Assembly (NCBI GenBank): GCA_037039925.1
Contig: JAXRKP010000038.1
Span: 494,501-558,500 of the forward strand
Reading direction: 5' to 3'
Length of the DNA: 64,000 bases
Origin: Doris montereyensis
Lineage: Eukaryota; Mollusca; Gastropoda; Nudibranchia; Dorididae
The notes under the pieces were generated by a model. That model did not search any database, had not been told where the DNA came from, and saw only the letters and a program-made list of their open reading frames with translations. Made by a program: the position numbers and the translations under genes. Below, piece by piece: positions 48,201-61,100 of the stretch (positions are counted from its first letter, which is position 1; each line of letters starts with the position of its first letter).

Positions 48201-51200
48201 TTGGTGTCTTTACAACACACTGTCCCAATCAAAGAACCACACGTTTCGTGTCTTTACAACACACTGTCCCAATCAAAGAACCACACGTTTCATGTCTTTA
48301 CAACACACTGTCCCAATCAAAGAACCACACGTTTCATGTCTGTACAACACACTGTCCCAATCAAAGAACCACACGTTTCGTGTTTTTACAACACACTGTC
48401 CCAATCAAAGAACCACACGTTTCGTGTCTTTACAACACACTATCCCAATCAAAGAACCACACGTTTCATGTCTTTACAACACACTGTCCCAATCAAAGAA
48501 CCACACGTTTCGTGTCTTTACAACACACTGTCCTGATCAAAGAACCACACGTTTCATGTCTTTACAACACACTGTCCCAATCAAAGAACCACACGTTTCA
48601 TGTCTTTACAACACACTGTCCCAATCAAAGAACCACACGTTTCATGTCTTTACAACACACTGTCCTGATCAAAGAACCACACGTTTCATGTCTTTACAAC
48701 ACACTGTCCTGATCAAAGAACCACACGTTTCATGTCTTTACAACACACTGTCCCAATCAAAGAACCACACGTTTCATGTCTTTACAACACACTGTCCTGA
48801 TCAAAGAACCACGTTTCATGTCTTTACAACACACTGTCCCAATCAAAGAACCACACGTTTCATGTCTTTACAACACACTGTCCTGATCAAAGAACCACAC
48901 GTTTCATGTCTTTACAACACACTGTCCTGATCAAAGAACCACACGTTTCATGTCTTTACAACACACTGTCCCAATCAAAGAACCACACGTTTCATGTCTT
49001 TACAACACACTGTCCCAATCAAAGAACCACATGTTTCATGTCTTTACAACACACTGTCCCAATCAAAGAACCACACGTTTCATGTCTTTACAACACACTG
49101 TCCTGATCAAAGAACCACACGTTTCATGTCTTTACAACGCACTGTCTGATCAAAGAACCACACGTTTCATGTCTTTACAACACACTGTCCTGATCAAAGA
49201 ACCACACGTTTCGTGTCTTTACAACACACTGTCCCAATCAAAGAACCACACGTTTCATGTCTTTACAACACACTGTCCCAATCAAAGAACCACACGTTTC
49301 GTGTCTTTACTGTCCCAATCAAAGAACACGTTTCATGTCCACAATCAAAGAACCACACGTTTCATGTCTTTACAACACACTGTCCTGATCAAAGAACCAC
49401 ACGTTTCATGTCTTTACAACACACTGTCCTGATCAAAGAACCACACGTTTCATGTCTTTACAACACACTGTCCCAATCAAAGAACCACACGTTTCATGTC
49501 TTTACAACACACTGTCCTGATCAAAGAACCACACGTTTCATGTCTTTACAACACACTGTCCCAATCAAAGAACCACACTGTTTCAAAGAACCACACGTTT
49601 CATGTCTTTACAACACACTGTCCTGATCAAAGAACCACACGTTTCATGTCTTTACAACACACTGTCCTGATCAAAGAACACACGTTTCATGTCTTTACAA
49701 CACACTGTCCCAATCAAAGAACCACACGTTTCATGTCCTGATCAAAGAACCACACGTTTCATGTCTTTACAACACACTGTCCCAATCAAAGAACCACACG
49801 TTTCATGTCTTTACAACACACTGTCCCAATCAAAGAACCACACGTTTCATGTCTTTACAACACACTGTCCCAATCAAAGAACCACACGTTTCATGTCTTT
49901 ACAACACACTGTCCCAATCAAAGAACCACACGTTTCATGTCTTTACAACACACTGTCCCAATCAAAGAACCACACGTTTCATGTCTTTACAACACACTGT
50001 CCTGATCAAAGAACCACACGTTTCGTGTCTTTACAACACCAAAGAGCCGCACTAGGGGGCAGTGAAAACGATCATCGGCAATAAATGACAACTCCACCAA
50101 ACAATGTTTTGGCATTGGTGGCCCAGTGATTAGGTTACCAGATTTGTGATCATGTATGAGATCCTGGGTTTGAATTATATCAATGCTAGGCCCGACAGTT
50201 CTGCTTTACACTACAGGCACTGGAAAAGGCCCCAGCTCTATGGGCTGTAATGACCTTGAATGAACTTTACCACCAAATAAGACAAGATAGAAGACTGAAG
50301 ACATCACATCTTTTGGTGGAGTTGACATTATCGTTTATCGCTGTTTTTGTTCTGTCTGTATGCATTGTTTTTAATGACTATTTTCTTTTAAGACGGATAT
50401 CACACAGTTTTTTTTTCTCTTCTTTAAGCAATGAGGCAATTGAGTCTTTTTGGCAGGTGATCATATTGCTTTGCTTATATCAATTTCTCAATAATAGTTG
50501 TACTAGTGATTGAGGATACTTAACATTTTGGAATTGATCAACGGATCTTAATTTTTTTTAAAGGGGATCCCCGTAGCACCCAATGTGCTAGTAGGGACTC
50601 TTGCTTTTTAAAAAGGGGATCCCCGTAGCACTCAATGTGCTTGTAGGGACTCTTGCTTTTTGAAAAGGGGATCCCCGTAGCACTCAATGTGCTAGTAGGG
50701 ACTCTTGCTTTTTAAAAAGGGGATCCCCGTAGCACTCAATGTGCTAGTAGGGACTCTTGTTTTTTTTAAAGGGAATCCCCATAGCACCCAATGTACTAGT
50801 AAGGACTCTTACTCATCAATGTAATTAAGCCGCAGGCTGTTGTAACTAGAACCTGCCAACTGAGGCCTAGAGTAAGTGAGATGGTTGTCATTTTAAGGGT
50901 TCTCCCATGAGAGCTCAAAAGTCCCATATGATGATTCTCGTTAAGAGGGAAAAGATGACGTGGGGTGCCATCGATTTTTGACAGCTGTTCCGTGCTACTA
51001 GTATAATGTCATTTTGTTGTGAAGTAAATGCCGTTTTTAATCTATTCCCCAAACATATCATAGCGATCTGTGGAAGCCTTAAAAAGTCAATATATGTAAA
51101 CGACCATTGTTATAATGATAACAATTTCTTCACCTTTGTGATTATTGCTCCTTTTGTTTTTGGGTGAAAAACCTGATACGGTTTGAAATGAAAAGTTTTG

Positions 51201-54200
51201 TCAGAGATTTTTACACTCTCCAAGAGATTCTAGTTTCTGATATCACATGATATAAATATTTGTTTTGTGGAATTTCCTTTTTCTAGGAAATACTAGAAAA
51301 GTACCTTAAGAACGTACTCCTGTGCAAGTCATATCGGAATCATCCAGAAACTGTGAGTGATTTGTCGTTTAGTTTTTTTCATGGGAACATGAACTGCTCT
51401 TACGTACACATGATGAAAACATTGACTTTTAATGTGGACATTTCACAAATGTATGTAACAAATTCATCTTTGAAGTTTACATATTGATATAGATATTATA
51501 TAGTGTAAATGGAGTTTTCTTATTAGAAATAAACCAGACTTTAAGTTTGTATAAGAGGAATGATAAAACTGTGAAAGGAAATGTTTACAATTATCGCTGG
51601 GTTTTTGTTCATGAAGCCTTGGACTGGTTGAGTGGAGGGCTGTCTAGATTAAGCGTGGGACATTTTTTTATCACGAATAAATGGAAAAAAGCGCCAAAAA
51701 ACCCAACAAACAACCAAACTATATTTGTCTTTGTTTTTAAAAAAAATACTTCTTGTATTGCCTTGCTTAAGAGGTTGTTGTGTTTTATGTAGTTTTTGTT
51801 TCGGGGAGGTGGGGAGGGGGGAGGGGTGTTTTGTTTTTACAATCACTGAGAATTTATATAAAGAAGAGAAAGTTCAAATAAATAAATCATACAGTCAAAC
51901 TTGATTTCTCATTCTTCATTCACAGCTAAAATTCTTGGAGGTTAGCCATTTGTCCTTTGTCAACAAAGTTGGGGTCAAAGGGAAAGAAGGACTCGTCATG
52001 AAGTGCTCAGGGGGAAGGAGGATTAACATTCAGTGCTGCGGCTGCCTACAAAATTATCACTTTGCTGGAAACTGGAACAAAAGGTAGGTGGACATTATTT
52101 TCTTCTCCTTCTTCTTCTTCATGTCTGTTGAAAGCCCTCGTTTTTGGAGGACCAATACACAGGTACATCTTTTATTGTCCAAATAAGTTGATAGTAGTCT
52201 CCTAAATGTGCCAATGTTAGTAGAATTTGATGACATCTTGACTGAAAGAGAGTTCCAGATACAGGTGGCGGATTGGAAAAAAAAAACGAATGCAGATGGG
52301 CGTCGACTTTGGATTTCGGGATTGTCAGTTTGTTTTTTTTATGTGGCTTCTTGTATGCCTCGGATGGTGGTTTATTGTTAAGGGCAGAGATATGTTCATG
52401 ATGTTGTTGGTTACTTTTGAACATGGTTGTGGCCTTTGATTCGTTAGAAACCTTACTATAATCAAGATTGGCTTTGAAACCAGACCTCCGTAAATTCTAT
52501 AAAGTATTAGAACAAATACAGCATGTATTATGGGTCGATGTTTGGGTATTGCCAATAGCACTAGGCATATAATTAAAACAAACACAGCAAGTATTAAGGA
52601 TGGATGTTTGGGTATTGTCAACAGCACTAGGCATATAATTAGAACAAATACAGCATGTATTAAAGCTGGATGTTTGGGTATTGTCAATAGCACTAGGCAT
52701 ATAATTAGAACAAATACAGCATGTATTAAGGGGGCATCCTACTGCATTTTCACTTTTTTTCCCTAATGCATTTTTGGCTAATTTTTTTCCTGCCAATGTG
52801 TTGCTTGGATCTAAGTTACTATGTAAATGTAAAAAATTTTGCGAAAAATTATTCGGTTGCCATGGTAACGGCGGCCATGTTGAATTTTGATGCCGAAATT
52901 TAAAATCTTAAAATCTCAAAAAGTATATGGGCTAGCAATGAAATTCTTTTCAGACATATTCTTTAAACCCTTAAATAAGGAGTAAGACATATTTAATTTA
53001 TCTCAGCTGTTTTTAAATGTGCTTAAAAAAATCAGTATTTTATTAAAAAATAACTATTGATAAATTTTGTAATATTTTGATTTTAAAGGTGCACAAAAGA
53101 TATGAAAATCAAAATAAACCAGTGAAAATCTCCAGTTCCCAATAACAAATACTAGTCTAGCGGTGTACCAAATTTCAACACTCTGGCATGAATACTTTCT
53201 GAGATTTTAAGATTTTAAAAACGTTGTATGCTAGAAATCACATCTTTTGAGAAAAACGGGTTTGAAAATTCAACTTTCTTCTAAATGATACAGCCATATT
53301 AAAATTGGCCATAGAATTAGTACTTTTCAGGCTTTATATAAAAAAAATCAACTGATGTACTCGATTTTAAAGATGTTGAAGTAGCATTCTAGACTGGATT
53401 TGGAAAATGGGTATTGTGAGCCCAAGACTCTACTAAACGCTGTTACAGCTCACCCGGACACCCCCTTAAGGCTGGATGTTTGGGTATTGTCAATAGCACT
53501 AGGCATATAATTAGAACAAATACAGCATGTATTAAGGCTGGATGTTTGGGTATTGTCAATAGCACTAGGCATATAATTAGAACAAATACAGCATGTATTA
53601 AGGCTGGATGTTTGAGTATTGTCAATAGCACTAGGCATATAATTAGAACAAATACAGCATGTATTAAGGCTGGATGTTTGGGTATTGTCAATGGCACTAG
53701 GAATATCAATTTTATCTACATAAATAGTTTTGGTGATTACAACTGAAAAATGACGTAATCATTATGGTGTGCCCTTGTATCGATTTGTTTATATCTGGAA
53801 AGGGAGAGAATTTTATAGAACTTTGTCGGAATGTTGAGAATGAGATGGAAATTTCCATTCTAGAAATATCTTAGTTTTCGACTATAAAGGGGGGTTATCC
53901 AGAAGAGGCGAAGAAGAACAACAAGTGTAGTGTAGATTCCACCTTGTCTTTACGCCAGCTTCCATTGGATCCATTTGTGAATTTCCTCCATCCATTGATT
54001 GATTGGTGACTGTGAGTATGATATATAGCCTTGTTATAATTATTGATCGAGCCTTGGTGTTACTACAGTGTCTATTTCACTAGAGTCATTGCATACTCCA
54101 TTTTTACCTTTGTAACAGGAATAAAACCTATGTCAGAAAAATGGTGGCCTATTATCCCCGGTTTCACGTCATGTCATAGAAATCGGGATAAATTTTTTAC

Positions 54201-55129
54201 TTTTTGGGCTCCTGGTTTATAATTTCAACATGAAGTGAAACGGCTAATAACACATAATAACCTCTTGGACAAGACGCTAGTCTGTCTTAAGCTCTTATTT
54301 CCCAGCTGACATGGATACCCATGTGCACAAGGAATGCAATGTCAAATCTTACAATACCAGGATTTAAACCCAGTGCCTCATGATCCCAAGCCTAGCAACC
54401 TAACCATCATAAAGGAACTTTTATATTTTTCATGGTCATGAATTGCCATTGATTTCGTTGTTTTTTTTTAAAGCTATTTTTGTTTTTGTTCTCACCAGAT
54501 GGTTGTTAGTCAAGGACAATTTTGTGGCTTATGTGCGGCCAGAAGATGGACAAGTCAGCGATGTCTTACTCATGGATTCGTCGTTCTCCGTCTCATCGGG
54601 CCTGGCCACAACAGGAGCTTCTCATGGTGTTTTGATTGAAAACTATAGCAGGTTGGTTTGAATTTTTGTTTCATCTCTTTAACTCTCCTCTCTTTCTCTC
54701 TCTCTTTCTCTCTCTCTGAAATGCAATTTATCTGTACATTTGTGGGCAGTCAGTGGGGGCTGCTGGCAGGTCCTGCTTTTTATCTGTCTCTCAACTCCCT
54801 AGGTGGCGCTGTTTCAATGGTGACGCTTGGTTTCACGTCTCTGTCATTTTACACTTTGGCTACATTGTTATCTACGTTTTATGTCGGTCTTTTCACTTTG
54901 GATTAGTATCACCCTTAGTTCGCTTTGTTATGTGGATTGTGAAGTGTAAAATGATTTATGTGAACTTAACATGAATTGCCTGAAAAGGACAATGAAGATT
55001 TAATATTATTATCTCCCTATTTTCTCTCATTTCTCATCTGAAATTGCAACATGTGCCCACTTTAAAACAGTGCTTCTTAACCTGAGTTGCGTGACTCAAT
55101 CTCAGGGGTTCAGCGGAGGTCAGGACAAC

Positions 55130-55170
<41 letters not shown>

Positions 55171-58100
55171 GTGTGTCCGTTATTTTTTTCCAATTACGAA
55201 GAGTTCGGTGAATGCACATATGAACTTTGTGGGGTTCAGTACCCCCAACAAAGTTAAGAACCACTGCTGTAGAATAGCTATCCATCTTAGTCGAGTTTCG
55301 TAAACTACATAGAATATGAGTGCGTGAGATTAAAACATGACATTTGAAGTGATATAAGTTCACACTTGGTGAAAAAGTAAAGTTCCTTCAAGGCCTTTAT
55401 CACTCATAAGGCCAGAGCTCATTCCGGTTTCAATGGCGTGAAGCGGAACAGGTAAAAACGATCACCTCCTGGCCAGGATGCTAGTCTGATGCAGGTTTTA
55501 CACCCAAGCTAGTCCTTGTACCCATTTGCACCTGGGTAGAGTGGGGAAAATGCATGTTAAGCATCTATCTTTCCCAAGGAACACAGCATCAGACAGACTT
55601 AGTTTTACTAGGATTCGAACCCAGAACATCATGATCCACAGTCCGGCAGCCTAGCCGCTCAACCACCAATGCCACGCCAAACCAGAGGGAAGTCTGGACT
55701 GAAACAACGCGTGGCTTAGACTGACGGCAGTCTTCAGCACTGTTTTAACAGAGAAGCTACGGTGCATTAAATCTTTTAGATATCAGAAATTTTTACAAAT
55801 CTTTTCCTGGTTAATTGCAGCTCCATACATTTTTTTCTAGTGCATATAACTTAGCAGTGGATGCTGATGACAGATCCTTCTTCTTTCCTTGTTGTTCTTT
55901 TATTTTTTACATATCCGTCTTTCATTGACTGTCTTTGTCTTATAAATTGTAATGAATTATCATATTAATGGACAGAGTTAATTTCAATGAAACATGTGTT
56001 TTTCCGACAGGAAGCTGTTGGTCAAATGCTGGACTCACCGCAAAGCCAAAGAGTGGGCAGAGATGATAGAAGAAGGGGCCAAAACAAATGCCGTGGAGTA
56101 CACCAGCAGAAACCGGTTCGGCTCTTATGGACCAATCAGGGAGTCTGCCTACGGAAGATGGTATGAATGTTTATAGTATTTCAAGAATTTTATAAAAAAT
56201 GTGGAAAGTCGTCGTGAGATGGTCATCATCTGCCATGTGTATTGGGTTTTTTTGGTTTCGATTTTGATTGGCTTCCCTCAGGTAACGGCTGGTCAGAGGG
56301 AGGGGGGAGGGGGTTGTGGTGGCGGCTGCTACTGATAGGTCCTTCTTTTTTCTTGTTTCATTTTTTCTCACCTGTGTGTCAGGGCAGTTTGCGGGTGTTG
56401 CTGGTAGGTCCTATTTCTTTCCTTTCCTTCTTTCACTCCATCTTTCATCTAGCTGTTTCCTCTTAATTCACCCTTAGATCACCACAATGGTGGACAGGGT
56501 AAATTTCAATGAAACAAACAAACAAACCTCCAAGTCCACTCAAGATCAAAGCGCACGGTTGATGATATTAATTTCTGAATCATTCAGTTAAAATGCCTTT
56601 TCCTCATGGACAAAGTAGTTGGGAGATACTGGACGGTCCTACTTCTTCCTGTCACTCGTCACACGTCTTTCATCTTGCTGTTTTCTTTTGATTCACTCTG
56701 AGAAATGCAGTTATAGAAACAAATGTTATCATCCACATTATCCACATTATCTTTTGTCTGGAATAAAGAAACAAATGTTATCATCCACATTATCTTTTGT
56801 CTGGAATAAAGAAACAAATGTTATCATCACATTATATTTTTCTGGAATGAAACAAATATTATCATCCACATTATGTTTTGTCTGAAATAAAGAAACAAAT
56901 GTTATCATCCACATTATGTTTTGTCTGAAATAAAGAAACAAATATTATAATCCACATTATGTTTCATCTGGAATAAAAGAAACAAATGTTTTATCATCCA
57001 CATTATCTTTTGTCTGGAAGTATTTTGTCTCATTTCCATTGACCAATGTAATCGAAGGATTTAACAGTTTGGCAGAGGAATCTGTTCATCTCACCTCAAT
57101 TTTTCAAAAAGATAATTTGGAAACAAGAGAATAGAGAACGAAGAAAACAGTAACACAAGTCCACACATTACCGTTTTAATCAATGCCATTTTGTTCGTCG
57201 AGTTTTGAGTCAAACACAAAGATGGATTTATTATTATTAATATTATTAGCTGACATTGATACTTCCATACGTTCGTATTCTGTCTTCAAGGTTTGTGGAT
57301 GGGAGAACCTACTTTGAAGCTGTGGCCGATGCCTTGGAAAAGGCAAAAGAAGAAATTTACATTGCTGATTGGTGGTAAGTTGAAGAAAGCATACTTTTTA
57401 TTATTTTGTATCTCCCTGCTATTATTGACCAAAAGGGAAACCACTTGAAAGAAGTAGAAAAGAATAAATGAATAACAAATGAATGAGAACTACTAGAGTT
57501 TTTGAAAACATAATAGAAGGGGTCATTTTAATAGTGTGCCTATGTCCATTTTCGTGAAAAACGAGACAGAAATAATCCAGGGGATTTAAAGGAAATCATA
57601 CTTCCTGAAACATGTGAAAATGATACAATGAAAATACATCATGTTTACAGCCATTTGAAACTTGGAAATCCCAAAGCCAACAGTGCCAAAATTCATGGTT
57701 TTTGGCATTTTCTCTAAATGACGTAATTGTGACTTAGGCACACTTGAAATGACGACCCTTTCAATTATAAAAATATTGTCATTTTCATTTTCTAGAAGGG
57801 TAATCAGAAAATTTGTGTATACTTTGTTTTTGTTGATCAAAACGAACTTGAAATTCTGATGGGACTGCTAGATCCAAACTCCATTAGCTTAACTACTAGA
57901 CTTCTAACGCCACGACATGTAAACACAGAAACCCTTTTCTGTTGCAACAAAATTCTCAACCGATGAAAAAAAGTCAATTTAGGTCGTTGATGGCTATAAA
58001 TAGACAAGAAAATGTTGCACATTTATAGTTGGTGCTCTGAGCGTATAATGATGAGGTCACACTGTACAATTGTGCTGCTTGACTTTGTAGTTATACCTTT

Positions 58101-61100
58101 AAACAATAACTCTAACCGTATTATTATGTGCGTCGTTTTCAGTTCTCTTCTACATGAAAATTGCTTTCTTTTAATCACATAACATTATACATTCAAGATG
58201 ATTGCATGTTGTGTCATAAGGTGTTCTGTAATGGAAATATTGTTTTTGTTTTATTTTTTATGTTCCTTTTTTTTCTTCACGTATTGAAATGTCGTTGAGG
58301 AAGAGAGAAGGGAATGAATGAATGGGAGGATGGATTTTTTATTTGATTTCACCCGCATCCACTACTGTGTGGACGGTGTCAGTGGCTGAGTGATTAGGCT
58401 GCCAGACTTGGGATCTTGAAGTTCCAGAATTGAATCCCAGCAAAAGCTAGGTCCGATTTTTGTATTCCTTAGGAAAATCACTTAACACAACTTTTCCCCA
58501 CCTTTTCCCCACACGACCCAGGTGCAAGTGGGTACAATCACTAACTTGGGAGTAAAAGCTTGCGTCAGACTAACGTCTTGTCCAGGAGTTGATTATTATC
58601 GCCTGTTCAGCTTCACACTATCGAAACTGGGATAAGCTCTGGCTTTATGGGCAGTAATGACCTTGAAGAAACTTTTACATCCTCAAGAACTTAGGTGATC
58701 TCAGAGATTTTGTTATGATTTTTAATTTTGCTTGGACTGCCATGAATGGAATGAAAACGAAGATATTGTCACGTCAGCAAAATGTACCTTCTGGACAATA
58801 AAGTTTTATCTTATATTATCTTATCTTAGTTTAGTATGTATATTAACTAACCGTCTTGTTGCCATTTCATGAACTTCTTACAGTTCTTCTTCAGTTTTTT
58901 TCTTCAATTAGTTTTTTTCTCTATCTTTTCTTTCTCTGTCGATCACGTGGATAGATTTGCTTTGAGTTTTGTTTATTTATGATTTTTTCTTTCCTTGTAG
59001 GCTGAGTCCTGAGATCTACTTAAAGAGACCCATTGTGGACGGTGAAAAATGGAGGTTGGATATCATTTTGCAGAGGAAAGCAGTGAGTTTTGGAATCTCT
59101 GGGTGGAATGTTCATATTAGGTCTTTGATCGATGATGTCTGGCATCCCAAACAGTTGTTAAAAATGTATAATCGGATAGGATTACAGACACGGAAATTTA
59201 GTTCACTTTTTGAGATAGTGGGAAGGGATGTGAAGAGATTCAAGATTGAGAGATGAATTTGAAAATCTAAACGCTGTAGAAGAAAATTTCTTTCAAAGGT
59301 TTTATGACCTATAAAGCCGGAGATTATCTTGCATCTCAAAGCATGAACCGTAACAGGTGATAATATACGGTCTGCAAAAAGTAACGCGTACCATATCTAA
59401 AAGAACTATAAGTACAAAAAGAACAATATCACGGAAATTAAATCTTCATACATTGATTTTTTTACCACAACAGAGTTGGAGTAAGAAAAATCGGTTGAAT
59501 ACAACTAATTAACAAGAATAAAACAAAACGCTCTTATGAAATACAAGCATTAAGTCAGAGAAAGGATTTTAAGTCGCATTGAAATAATATGTGCTACTTT
59601 TCGTGAACAGTATACATCACCTCCTGGACTGGATAGGACACTAGTGTATCACAGGCTTTATACCCCAGCTGATGGTGGTACCCATTTGTCATAAGGTTGA
59701 GATGGGACAATGTGTGCTAAACGTCTTTCCAAGGAACGCAATGTCAGAACGTAGCATTGCCAGAGTTTGACCCAAATGCTCACAATCTTAAAAGCTGGGA
59801 AAGGGCTTTCTTTGTGTGTGGTTCCTATCTGATTGTATATGGGTTTTTTATGATTTACCATTGATTTTTAAGGAAAGTGTGGAAATTTGGTCACTTCAAG
59901 TAATTGCAATTTATTTAATGAGATTTGTTAGTGAAAATCAATTTACCTGGTAATAAATGTAGACTTTTCCCCTGGTAAATGTATTGTTTTTCCATTTAAT
60001 TTAGATGTTTGGGCATTTTTTTTCATTGACGTCAAATTCATCGAGGCTCTTTAATGATTAATTTTTTCATTGGTGTCAAATTCATTGAGGTTCTTTATGA
60101 TTTATTTTATTCATTTTAAAAGTATGGTAATTTAATAATCTCCAAATAATTGCTGGTTCATTTTAAATCAACAATTTACAAGATAAAACTAACTAGTCTT
60201 GTAATTTTAAGCATATGGCAATCAATTTTGTTAAAACGTTTCACTGAGGTTTTTAATCTAAAAATGATTACAGCTGAAGTTTAACATGGATGTGACATGT
60301 TAATTTGATAGAAAATTAATGTTTTGATATAATTTGTTGTTACATATTGTATGAAAATCCCCATGAAAATACGTCATGATATTGTTATAAATTATAAACG
60401 ATTCATTATATAAACCTTAATCCTTTACATCAACCTGTAGGAGCAAGGCGTGAAAATCTTCATTTTGTTGTACAAAGAGATAGAAGCTGCTCTGGGTATC
60501 AAGAGTATATACAGCAAACAAACTCTTATGTCAAAGAATCCTGAAAATATCAAGGTAAGGGCTTTGTCTTTACGTTGGCCATTTAATGATTTTTGAGTGT
60601 CTCGTCAGCTCAGAAATTGTATTGTCTTAAATACACGTTTCACGATTTTGGAGTTAAAATCATCATCGTCACTTGTCCCGTCTCACAGAAAATTGAAGCA
60701 AAAATCGATCTATGTGAGACAAATTCCACTTAGCACTTTGTCGTAACTCAATATTCTCTTTCTAGCTGAGAACTGTAAAGACAAGAATCTGCTTTTTAAC
60801 ATGTCCTCTCAGAAACCCCTAAAATTTTGATTTGGTTATTGCATCAAAGGATATTTCAAGCTTTAAACTTCAAACGGTTTTGACCGTGATTGACAGTTCT
60901 GACGTGGAGGTCATTTGGTGGTAATCTGTTGCTTTGCATATAAAGACCGTCTGAACAGGTCAAACCCATTGCTCAAATGTGCAGATACCCCTTTGAAAAA
61001 AATTGGGCGTCTACTGTCCGAATACTCATCTCTGAAAAAAGAAAAGAAGAAGTGTCTCCAGAGAGACCCAAATTGAACACTGCCTCTACTGCTTGGCAGG

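Noticed and set aside
48072..49741. Repeat proteins with [20 protein letters not shown]
   Set aside because: They arise from the 44-bp intronic minisatellite in all three plus frames, with indels that ignore frame.
53480..53746. Small repeat protein from the 66-bp array
   Set aside because: Minisatellite translation interrupted by a transposon; no splice support.
54658..54974. Hydrophobic plus frames after PLD exon 5
   Set aside because: They lie in an intron after a good donor at 54652 and include CT-repeat and SINE-B sequence; no conserved motif.
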